A stretch of DNA of 6,666 nt from an uncultured Rhodanobacteraceae bacterium. Lineage in GTDB: Bacteria > Pseudomonadota > Gammaproteobacteria > Xanthomonadales > SZUA-5. The position numbers and the translations under genes were made by a program. Where the stretch lies: assembly GCA_937928755.1 (NCBI GenBank), contig CALEZI010000132.1, forward strand, positions 1-6,666. The letters are read 5' to 3'. This document shows, in pieces, positions 1 to 5,948 of the stretch (position 1 is the first letter of the stretch; the number at the start of each line of letters is the position of its first letter). A model generated the notes under the pieces. That model ran no database searches. It saw only the letters and a program-made list of their open reading frames with translations, and was not told the origin of the DNA.

Positions 1-26
1 ATTGCTTCGCTGCGCTCGCAATGACG
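1..26. repeat. Edge of a dispersed intergenic repeat (hairpin-like)
   Basis: The first 22 bases begin ATTGC and end GCAAT, giving a 5-bp stem around a short CGC/GCG-containing centre, followed by GACG. On the other strand it reads CGTCATTGCGAGCGCAGCGA, a form I recognise as a common dispersed intergenic repeat in many bacterial genomes. It may be cut by the window edge. The rest of 1-142 (through GTCGCGGGACTTGTTCAGAG and onward) shows no convincing gene. It is the region downstream of the BLUF gene, and I see no clear terminator with a T-run in it. Membership of a repeat family is from memory of similar sequences; only the hairpin symmetry is visible here. Confidence 0.45.
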
Positions 27-142
27 AGTCGCGGGACTTGTTCAGAGGGTCCCTGGTGTGGTGTGTCATGAATAACTTGAAGAAAATCCCGATGAGTCTC
101 GACCTGACGCAAGGCGCCAGAGCGACCGGAGCGGTTGCAGAT

Positions 143-592
143 TCAGGTCTGCGCCGGCATCGCGCACGACGCACGCCCGAGAATCGACGCCGTCGCAATC
201 AGTTCATCGAGCAGTGCCATCGACACCTTGCCGGACACCGCATACGGATCCAGCGTGGCGCGTTCGGAGTACTTCAGCAGCAATGATGCATTGACCTTGG
301 CGAGGTTGACCTGGCCCATGGTCCAGCCGGCGAAGCGCCGTTCAGTCACTTCTTCGTAGTGCAGGATGACCACGTCCCGGTGGCGCGGATCACGTGCAAT
401 CTGGTTGTACAGCGCGTTGACGACATCGCGGCCGCCTTCAAGCACCTGCAGAAACACATCGCCGCCATGACAGAGAATGCCGGTGATCCCACTATCCGGG
501 TTGTGCTTGCGCGAGGATTCCAGGATCGACTCGATCATCTGCGGCGTCGGCTTGGACTTGGTGCGACTGGCGTAGAGCAAACGGACCAGCAT
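143..592 (-). CDS. Short stand-alone BLUF-domain blue-light photoreceptor
   Basis: A 149-residue protein made almost entirely of one BLUF domain (about residues 2-95), which binds FAD and senses blue light by rearranging hydrogen bonds around the flavin. The expected key residues are present: Tyr7 in LLYASR, Asn31 four residues before GITG, Gln49 in FLQVLEGG, and the Trp90/Met92 pair in GWTMG. The order and spacing match short BLUF proteins of the PixD/BlrB type (about 140-150 residues). Residues 96-149 have no second enzymatic domain such as EAL and probably form the short C-terminal cap helices, so output should be through a protein partner. A GAGG lies 8 bases before the ATG, supporting this start. 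The next gene upstream on the same strand is folE, but 221 bases and a large palindrome separate them, so a shared operon is doubtful. The partner cannot be seen in this window. Confidence 0.93.
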   Translation of the reverse strand: MLVRLLYASRTKSKPTPQMIESILESSRKHNPDSGITGILCHGGDVFLQVLEGGRDVVNALYNQIARDPRHRDVVILHYEEVTERRFAGWTMGQVNLAKVNASLLLKYSERATLDPYAVSGKVSMALLDELIATASILGRASCAMPAQT

Positions 593-690
593 GGTGGAGG
601 CCTCAGGGTCGGGTGGGTGTACGGGTGGAACCAGGTGACGACGTCGAACCCGGGACCGGGCACGTCATGCGCGAGCGGATTGCTTCTGGC

Positions 691-767
691 TTTGGTGGGT
701 CCAGACTTGTCTGGACGCTGTTGATCCGCGCTCCGGCAAGCGTCCAGACAAGTCTGGACCCACCAAA
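691..767. repeat. Perfect 28-bp inverted repeat whose arms are themselves palindromes
   Basis: Arms 691-718 and 740-767 are exact reverse complements over 28 bp, separated by a 21-base loop. Each arm also contains an 18-base perfect palindrome with a 2-base centre: GTCCAGACTTGTCTGGAC at 699-716 and GTCCAGACAAGTCTGGAC at 742-759. The DNA or RNA can therefore form either one long hairpin or two small adjacent ones. It lies between folE and the BLUF gene. It could end or weaken folE transcription, but no T-run follows on the minus strand, so it is better described as a REP/BIME-like intergenic repeat than as a standard terminator. The remaining gap sequence (593-690 and 768-813) shows no gene. 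Confidence 0.9.
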
Positions 768-813
768 AGCTCGCGCCAAGCCGGCATTTCCCCTGCCTTG
801 CTTATTCATGCCG

Positions 814-1545
814 TCACCCCCGCTTCCGATTCAACAGACTCAGGAACTCGCGCCGCAGGTTCGCATCCTTGAGGAAGGACCCGCGCATCACGCTGTTGAT
901 CATCTTCGAGTCCGCATCCTTGACCCCGCGCCAGTGCATGCAGAAGTGGTCGGCCTCCATCACCAGTGCCAGACCATCCGGCTGCATCATGTCGTAAAGC
1001 AGGCTGGACAACTGCGTCACCGCTTCCTCCTGGATCTGCGGGCGACTCATCACCCACTCGGTCAGGCGCGCGTACTTGGACAAACCGATCAGGTTGGAAT
1101 GCTCGTTGGGCATCACGCCAACCCAGACCTTGCCCATGATCGGGCACAGGTGGTGCGAACAGGCACTGCGCACACTGATCGGGCCGACGATCATCAGCTC
1201 GTTGAGCTGCTCGACGTTGGGGAACTCGGTCACCGGCGGCGCCGCGACGTAACGACCGCGGAAGATTTCGTTGAGATACATCTTCGCCACCCGGCGCGCC
1301 GTGTCCTGGGTGTTGTGGTCGCCGTCGGTATCGATGACCAGGCTGCGCAGCACACGGCTGAGATGCGTACTGACCTCTGCCTGCAGTTCGTCAAGTTCGC
1401 CGGGTTCGATGAACGCCGCGATGTTGTCGTTGGCATGGAAACGCTGTCCGGAGGCCTTGATGCGGGCTCGGATGCGCTCAGAAGCAGGTACATCCGCAGC
1501 GGGTGCCGGCAAGGCTGTTGCCGGGTGCGTCGATTTCTTGGCCAT
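814..1545 (-). CDS. folE: GTP cyclohydrolase I (FolE)
   Basis: A cytosolic enzyme that converts GTP to 7,8-dihydroneopterin triphosphate, the first step of the tetrahydrofolate/pterin pathway; the family forms toroidal homodecamers. The 243-residue product has a 40-50-residue Ala/Pro-rich leader of low conservation, then the catalytic domain. Expected zinc ligands are Cys129, His132 and Cys202, in the motifs ACSHHLCP and HFCMHWRGV. Other conserved sites are His131, Ser156-Lys157 in IGLSK, Gln172-Glu173 in QIQEE (the Glu that binds guanine), His200 and Arg206. Two features differ from the E. coli enzyme: the usual Glu of CEHH is Ser130, and there is an extra Cys134 close to the zinc site. The chosen ATG has only a weak GGA about 11 bases upstream, so a start a little further in is possible. 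The gene is divergent from gspF across a 306-base gap. Confidence 0.95.
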   Translation of the reverse strand: MAKKSTHPATALPAPAADVPASERIRARIKASGQRFHANDNIAAFIEPGELDELQAEVSTHLSRVLRSLVIDTDGDHNTQDTARRVAKMYLNEIFRGRYVAAPPVTEFPNVEQLNELMIVGPISVRSACSHHLCPIMGKVWVGVMPNEHSNLIGLSKYARLTEWVMSRPQIQEEAVTQLSSLLYDMMQPDGLALVMEADHFCMHWRGVKDADSKMINSVMRGSFLKDANLRREFLSLLNRKRG

Positions 1546-1851
1546 ACCCGAATTCCGGATAAATTCGATTGAGAATGTTCGCAGAATGCCGAGGCGCGCG
1601 CGAACGTGGCGTCAGCTTTCGGGACAACGCAGATTCTGCAGGAGTCCCTGGCGCTCTTGTGCAGCTGTGGGAGCGGGTTCATCCCGCGATCTTGTGGTCG
1701 GTCCAGGCACGAGCTCGCGGGATGAACCCGCTCCCACAAGCTCGCGGCGCGAACAGGGGAGGCATCACGGGCGACGCGGACTCCTACAAGCGGGGGTGAG
1801 CGCCTATGCTCGGCGGTCGCTGTCCCGTGCTGCGATTGACTCGACCAACCG
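1546..1851. other. Divergent intergenic region between folE and gspF
   Basis: These 306 bases separate two genes pointing outward, so promoters for both should lie here. Most of the centre is a nested palindromic repeat, listed separately. Near gspF there is no convincing Shine-Dalgarno sequence; the bases just before its ATG read GACTCGACCAACCG. TATGCT at 1805-1810 could be a -10 box, but it has no good -35 partner. On the folE side the AT-richer stretch around 1553-1575 is the most likely promoter area, without a clear consensus. Short open frames through this region have no recognisable content and are not called as genes. Confidence 0.6.
1636..1790. repeat. Nested REP-like inverted repeat pair (BIME-like)
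   Basis: The core is a perfect 24-bp inverted repeat, arms 1666-1689 and 1715-1738, with a 25-base spacer. Each arm reads TGTGGGAGCGGGTTCATCCC followed by GCGA and holds its own small hairpin, GCGGG-TTCAT-CCCGC. Outside it is a weaker, wider symmetry: AGGAGTCC at 1640-1647 mirrors GGACTCCT at 1778-1785, with partial similarity on both sides. The TGTGGGAGCGGG...CCCGCGA form is typical of REP sequences in Pseudomonas and Xanthomonadales, which are often arranged as inverted pairs. It lies in a divergent promoter region, so it may influence supercoiling, DNA binding or transcript stability; that is inference. Confidence 0.88.
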
Positions 1852-3066
1852 ATGCCCGCATTCGAATACCAGGCGCTGGACAATTCCGGGCGTACCCACA
1901 AGGGCGTGCTGCAGGGCGATACCCCCAAGGCGGTACGCCAGAACCTGCGCGACCAGGGATGGGTGCCGCTGGACGTGGTCGAGGTGCGCGAGCAGGCGCC
2001 ACGGCGCGAACTCAAGGATCTGTTCGGCCGCGGCATTGCGGCTTCCGATCTGTCCATTCTCACGCGCCAGTGGGCGACCCTGGTGCGCGCGGGGCTGCCA
2101 CTGGACGAGGCGTTGTCGGCATTGGCGGAACAAAGTGGCGATGCGCGCGCCCGACGCATGCTGGTGGCAGTGCGCTCGAAGCTGATGGAGGGGCGCACGC
2201 TGGCGGACAGTCTGGGCGAGTTTCCCGAGAGTTTTCCCGAGCTCTACCGCTCGGCGGTGGCCGCTGGCGAACAGTCGGGCAAGCTCGACCGTGTGCTCGA
2301 ACGCCTGGCCGGTTTCCTCGAGGAACGTCGAGAACTCGGTCAGAAGGTCATCGCTGCGCTGATCTATCCCGCTTTGCTGTCGCTGGTGGCATTCGCGATC
2401 GTTTCCGGGCTGCTCGGCTACGTCGTGCCGCAGGTCGTGGGGGTATTCGAACAACTGCAGCAGCAGTTGCCGTGGCCAACGCGCATGTTGCTGGCGTTGA
2501 GCGCGCTGGTGCGGGTGGCCGGCCCCTGGCTGCTGCTGGCGCTGGTCGGCGCCCTCATCGCCTTTCGTGCGGCGCTGGCGAATGCGCAGTTCCGCAGCCG
2601 CTGGCATGCGCTGTTGATGCGCATCCCTTTGGTCGGCGCCTTGCTGCGCGCACAGGACACCGCGCGTTTCGCGCGCACCTTGTCGATCGCCACCGCGGCC
2701 TCGGTGCCGCTGCTGGAAGCGCTGCGCCTGGGCGCGGCGACGTTGACGCTGCTGCCGCTGCGCGAGGCCATCGTCGCGGCGATCGCGCGCGTGCGCGAGG
2801 GCGGCAGCTTGAGTCGCGCGCTGGCCGAAAGTGGCCGCTTCCCGCCCTTGCTGACACGCCTGGTGGGCAGCGGCGAGAAAAGCGGCGAACTGGAACCGAT
2901 GCTGGACCATGCGGCCGAATTGCAGGAAAAGCAGGTCCAGGGCTCGCTGAATGCCTTCGTCGCCGTGCTCGAACCGTTGCTGATCGTGGCGATGGGCGCC
3001 CTGGTGCTGTTCATGGTGCTGGCGATCCTGCTGCCGATCTTCGAGATGAACCAGATCATTCGCTGA
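1852..3066 (+). CDS. gspF: Type II secretion system inner-membrane platform protein, GspF family
   Basis: A 404-residue polytopic inner-membrane protein of the GspF/PilC family, which forms the platform that couples the cytoplasmic ATPase (GspE) to pseudopilus assembly. Length and both ends fit GspF closely: it starts MPAFEYQALD and ends AILLPIFEMNQIIR. There are two tandem T2SSF domains at about residues 70-192 and 272-395, each with the family motif: GEQSGKL at 139-145 and GEKSGEL at 341-347. Predicted membrane segments are near 167-195, 216-240 and 368-397. The family N-terminus fixes the start even though no good ribosome-binding site is visible. No gspE, gspG or other gsp gene is adjacent here; the next gene downstream is an unrecognised membrane protein. 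PilC of type IV pili is the main alternative, but the N-terminal MPAFEYQALD sequence favours GspF. Confidence 0.93.
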   Translation: MPAFEYQALDNSGRTHKGVLQGDTPKAVRQNLRDQGWVPLDVVEVREQAPRRELKDLFGRGIAASDLSILTRQWATLVRAGLPLDEALSALAEQSGDARARRMLVAVRSKLMEGRTLADSLGEFPESFPELYRSAVAAGEQSGKLDRVLERLAGFLEERRELGQKVIAALIYPALLSLVAFAIVSGLLGYVVPQVVGVFEQLQQQLPWPTRMLLALSALVRVAGPWLLLALVGALIAFRAALANAQFRSRWHALLMRIPLVGALLRAQDTARFARTLSIATAASVPLLEALRLGAATLTLLPLREAIVAAIARVREGGSLSRALAESGRFPPLLTRLVGSGEKSGELEPMLDHAAELQEKQVQGSLNAFVAVLEPLLIVAMGALVLFMVLAILLPIFEMNQIIR

Positions 3067-3118
3067 AAGAAGCCGAGCCGGCGCCAATGTCAGCGGGTTA
3101 TGCTTCGGGCACCGCTCC

Positions 3119-3123
3119 GGAGG
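3119..3123 (+). promoter_or_regulatory. Strong ribosome-binding site (GGAGG)
   Basis: GGAGG lies 8 bases before the ATG at 3132. It decides the start of the 505-residue membrane protein against an in-frame ATG at 3087, which lacks such a site and would add 15 residues unlike a membrane-protein leader. Confidence 0.8.
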
Positions 3124-3131
3124 ACGCACTG

Positions 3132-4649
3132 ATGGCCATCAAACGTCCTGTACGTCCGCGCCCCGCCGAGCGCGCATCGGGCGTACCGCTGTGGCTGAAA
3201 ATCATCGGCGGTTCGCTGGTCGCTCTGGTTGCGGCGCACTTTTATCTGATCCAGCAGATCAACAAGGTGGCCGACAGCATCGTCCAGGCCGCAGGCATGT
3301 TCTCCGCCGCCAGTCACCGCGGCGGGTATTACACCTGGGATGGCAACCTCGGCATCAAGAAGCTGCGTTTCGATTCGATGGGCAACGGCACCTCCAGCTT
3401 TTACATGGCAGAGCTGGAACTCGACACACCGGGCTGGTGGTGGGTGCTGCAACTGCTCAACCCACTCGACAGCCGCAGCTCGCGCTTCGTGCAGGCGCTC
3501 GATCGCATGGGCGACGATCGTGGCGGCTCGCTGTTGCCGGCTGCCGACAGTCTGTACCTGCGCATGCGCGGTCTGGAACTCAGCGTCAACGATCTGATAC
3601 CCGATGGGCTGCCGAAATTCGGCTTCACCACCGGCACGCCATTCGAGACCGAGGGCTGCAGCGAGATTCGTTATTTCGTGCCGCTGCAACTGCAGAACGA
3701 TCTGCGCCTGCCGTACAAGCAGACCGACGTCAGTTTCGGATTCGCCGCCAACGGACCGGACCAGGTGGTGGTGTCGATGGAGATCGATGCGCCGGGCCTG
3801 GTCAGTTCGCGGTTCGAGGTCGACTGGACGACCGACCAGCCGCGCCGCTTCCTGGAGAGCGACGGCGACGGCGAACGTGTCGGCGCCATGCGCTGGATCA
3901 TCAGCGACCACGGCTTCAACGTTGCCCGCAACCAATGGTGCGCCGAACAGGCCAAGATCGACGCCGACGAATTCCAGCGCCGCCATATCACCACGGTGCG
4001 ACGCATTCTTGAAGTCTATGGCATACGCCTGGCGCCCGAGGTCGAGTCGCTGTACTCGGCATTCGCCAACCAGGGCGGCACCCTGGTCATGGAAGCCAGG
4101 TGGCCGGCCGAGCTGACTGCCGAGATCTACGCGCAATACCCAGCCGAGCAGAAATGGCAGGTGCTGGATGCCAGGATCTGGCACGACAACGGCGCCAAGT
4201 TGCCGCTGGCGCTGAGCTTCGTGTCGTCGCGACCGTTGCCGCGCGCCTTCAGCGGCAGCGTCTATGACCTGATGGCGCGCAACGCCGATGCCGCGGCAGC
4301 CGGCGCCGCGTCCCCGCTCGCGGGACTCGGCGATCGCATGCGCGAACTGACCGCAGCGCCGGTCGCGGCGGATGCCACAGCGACCGCTGCACCCGCACCC
4401 GAACCGCCGCCGCCGCCGCCCAAGCGACCCACTCGGCCGCAGCCGACGCCGATCGGCCTCGATACACCGAGTCTGATTGCAGCAATCGGCGAGACGGTGG
4501 CGATCGAAACCGACGATGGACGCCGGCGTGTCGGTCAGCTCATCGCGGTCGACAAGACCACGCTGACCATCCAGCAACGGGTCAGTGGCGGCAAGGCCGA
4601 CCTCGATTTCACCCGCGAGCGCATCCGCGCGGTGGTTGCAAATCCGTGA
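3132..4649 (+). CDS. Unrecognised single-pass membrane protein with Pro-rich linker and small C-terminal domain
   Basis: I do not recognise this 505-residue protein. A basic N-terminus (MAIKRPVRPRPAER) leads into one membrane segment at about 19-40, so the bulk should face the periplasm. Residues 60-400 look like a mainly beta-rich region; the start, GGYYTWDGNLGIKKLRFDSM, then AELELDTPGWWWVL, loosely recalls AsmA- or DUF945-like repeats, but this is only a resemblance. Only two cysteines are visible, Cys176 and Cys270, which could form a disulfide. An Ala-rich stretch and a Pro-rich linker (about 385-441, with a run of six prolines) precede a compact C-terminal domain at 442-505 (VAIETDDGRRRVGQLIAVDK), which may be an SH3-like barrel. 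It starts 65 bases after gspF on the same strand with its own strong ribosome-binding site, so co-transcription and a role with the secretion platform are plausible but unproven. Confidence 0.88.
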   Translation: MAIKRPVRPRPAERASGVPLWLKIIGGSLVALVAAHFYLIQQINKVADSIVQAAGMFSAASHRGGYYTWDGNLGIKKLRFDSMGNGTSSFYMAELELDTPGWWWVLQLLNPLDSRSSRFVQALDRMGDDRGGSLLPAADSLYLRMRGLELSVNDLIPDGLPKFGFTTGTPFETEGCSEIRYFVPLQLQNDLRLPYKQTDVSFGFAANGPDQVVVSMEIDAPGLVSSRFEVDWTTDQPRRFLESDGDGERVGAMRWIISDHGFNVARNQWCAEQAKIDADEFQRRHITTVRRILEVYGIRLAPEVESLYSAFANQGGTLVMEARWPAELTAEIYAQYPAEQKWQVLDARIWHDNGAKLPLALSFVSSRPLPRAFSGSVYDLMARNADAAAAGAASPLAGLGDRMRELTAAPVAADATATAAPAPEPPPPPPKRPTRPQPTPIGLDTPSLIAAIGETVAIETDDGRRRVGQLIAVDKTTLTIQQRVSGGKADLDFTRERIRAVVANP

Positions 4650-4679
4650 ACAGCGGGCGTGGGGCCGGTTCGCGCTGAA

Positions 4680-4846
4680 CCTAGTGTAGTTCGGCAAAAG
4701 TAACTGCAATTATTTCCGCGCCTTTTGACCCGAATGCGTCGTTGTTCGTCGTCGCCATAGCCCTGCTATGACTCCTCCTCTCGCCTAGCCTCGGGCCAAA
4801 TTGCATCAGAAATTACTTGCACTTACTTTCGCCGCACTACACTAGG
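4680..4846. repeat. 167-bp near-symmetric palindromic element, MITE-like
   Basis: The ends are exact inverted repeats, CCTAGTGTAGT at 4680-4690 and ACTACACTAGG at 4836-4846. The outer arms match at 27 of the first 31 positions and continue with gaps towards the middle. The centre is CATAG-CCCTG-CTATG (4756-4770), and its midpoint, 4763, is exactly the midpoint of the whole element, so it can fold as one long imperfect hairpin. CTAG stands at both ends (4681-4684 and 4842-4845) and could be terminal sequence or a target duplication; because CTAG is its own reverse complement, one copy cannot decide. It fills most of the gap between two convergent genes and contains the zapE stop codon. It has no coding capacity, which fits a non-autonomous mobile element or a large intergenic repeat; it may also act as a two-way transcription stop. 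Confidence 0.82.
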
Positions 4847-5948
4847 GGCGATGCTCGCGTTGGAGGTAAGCCTGGCTCTGCATCTCGATCAGGCGTGAGC
4901 CGGTGCGCTGGAACTCGAGCCGCAACCGAGTCCCATCGTACAGCTCGGTCGGCGGCACCGCGGCGCTGACGATCAGCTTGACGCCACGGTCGTAGAACTC
5001 GTCGACCAGATGCACGAAGCGGCGGGCTTCGTTTTCCTCGTTGATGCCGAAGCGCGGCACGCCGCTCAGGATCACCGCAGGAAAGCTCTGAGCGATCTCG
5101 ATGTAGTCGGCGGCGGCTCGCGCGCCGCGGCAGAGCGCGTCGAAGTCGAACCAGATCAGGTCGCCGGCGCGCCGGCGCAGCGGGATCTCGCGGTGATTGA
5201 TGTTGATGCTCGGCCGCCCGTCGGGGTGTGCCGTCGACAGCCGCGCGAAAGCCTGCTCCAGGGCCTGCTCGGCCGCCGCGCCGAGCGGCTGGTGGTAGAC
5301 CGGTGCCTGGCTCAGCGCGCGCAGGCGGTAGTCCTGCGGGCTGGTCAGCTCCATGACCTTGCAGTGCCGCTCGATCGCCGCGATCGCCGGCAGGAAACGG
5401 GCGCGCTGCAGGCCGTCGCGATAGAGGTTCTTCGGCTCCACGTTGCTGGTGGCGACCAGGGTCACGCCGCGCGCGAACAGGTGCTCCAGCAGGCGCCCGA
5501 GCAACATCGCATCGCCGATATCGCTGACGAAAAACTCGTCGAAGCAGAGCACCTGCGCGCGCTCGGCGAAGTGCTCGGCAACCAGCGCCAATGGATCGGC
5601 CTTGTCCTTGAGCTGCGCCAGTTCCGCATGCACGCGGCCCATGAAGCGGTGAAAATGCAGGCGCTGCTTGCGCTCCATGGGCAGACCATCGAAAAACAGG
5701 TCCATCACGAAGGTCTTGCCGCGACCGACGCCGCCGTGCAGGTACAGCCCACGCACGCCGGGCGCGGGTGCTCCGCGCTGGAACAGTCGCCGCCACAGCC
5801 CTGGCGGCCGCTGCTGGCGCAGTTCCTCGTCGATGCGGGTGAGTTCGAGCAACGCCTTGCGTTGGTGCGCGTCGTCTTGCCAGGTTCCTGCGGTGACGCC
5901 CGCCTGGTAGCGCCCGAGCGGCGAATCGGGCGCAACGGCGCGACTCAT
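4842..5948 (-). CDS. zapE: Cell division protein ZapE (AFG1-family ATPase)
   Basis: A cytoplasmic P-loop ATPase of the AFG1/LACE1 family. In E. coli, ZapE associates with FtsZ late in division and alters FtsZ polymers in an ATP-dependent way. The 368-residue product matches the family length. Walker A is GGVGRGKT at 72-79, Walker B is VLCFDEFF at 133-140, a sensor-like ATSN lies at 166-169, and the conserved NLYRDGLQRARFLP stretch at 174-187 carries the likely arginine finger. The C-terminus LEFQRTGSRLIEMQSQAYLQ is also typical. The ATG overlaps the stop of the upstream hydrolase gene (shared ATGA), so translation is probably coupled. The TAG stop lies within the terminal CTAG of the palindromic element; the protein still looks full length, so the element seems to abut rather than truncate it. 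Confidence 0.95.
   Translation of the reverse strand: MSRAVAPDSPLGRYQAGVTAGTWQDDAHQRKALLELTRIDEELRQQRPPGLWRRLFQRGAPAPGVRGLYLHGGVGRGKTFVMDLFFDGLPMERKQRLHFHRFMGRVHAELAQLKDKADPLALVAEHFAERAQVLCFDEFFVSDIGDAMLLGRLLEHLFARGVTLVATSNVEPKNLYRDGLQRARFLPAIAAIERHCKVMELTSPQDYRLRALSQAPVYHQPLGAAAEQALEQAFARLSTAHPDGRPSININHREIPLRRRAGDLIWFDFDALCRGARAAADYIEIAQSFPAVILSGVPRFGINEENEARRFVHLVDEFYDRGVKLIVSAAVPPTELYDGTRLRLEFQRTGSRLIEMQSQAYLQREHRP

Noticed and set aside
782..813. CGGCAT/ATGCCG inverted repeat just after folE as a terminator
   Set aside because: Only a 6-bp stem with a 20-base loop and no T-run on the minus strand; too weak to call.
143..1545. folE and the BLUF gene as one operon
   Set aside because: A 221-base gap with a perfect 28-bp inverted repeat separates them, and BLUF uses FAD while FolE feeds pterin synthesis, so there is no functional reason to join them.
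613..1572. 319-codon plus-strand open frame opposite folE
   Set aside because: His/Arg/Val-rich antisense reading of folE that also runs through the perfect palindrome at 691-767.
1804..3129. Long minus-strand open frame opposite gspF
   Set aside because: Gln/Arg/His-rich translation without any domain, typical of antisense reading of a GC-rich gene.
1806..3131. Long open frame running through gspF in another plus-strand frame, joined in frame to the 505-residue protein
   Set aside because: It overlaps the clear GspF protein, is rich in Arg/Ala/Gly as expected for an out-of-frame GC-rich reading, and the strong GGAGG at 3119-3123 marks the true start at 3132.
3090..4709. 539-codon minus-strand open frame opposite the unrecognised membrane protein
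   Set aside because: No recognisable domain. The plus strand has a strong ribosome-binding site, a membrane segment and a sensible domain layout, so the plus strand is the gene.
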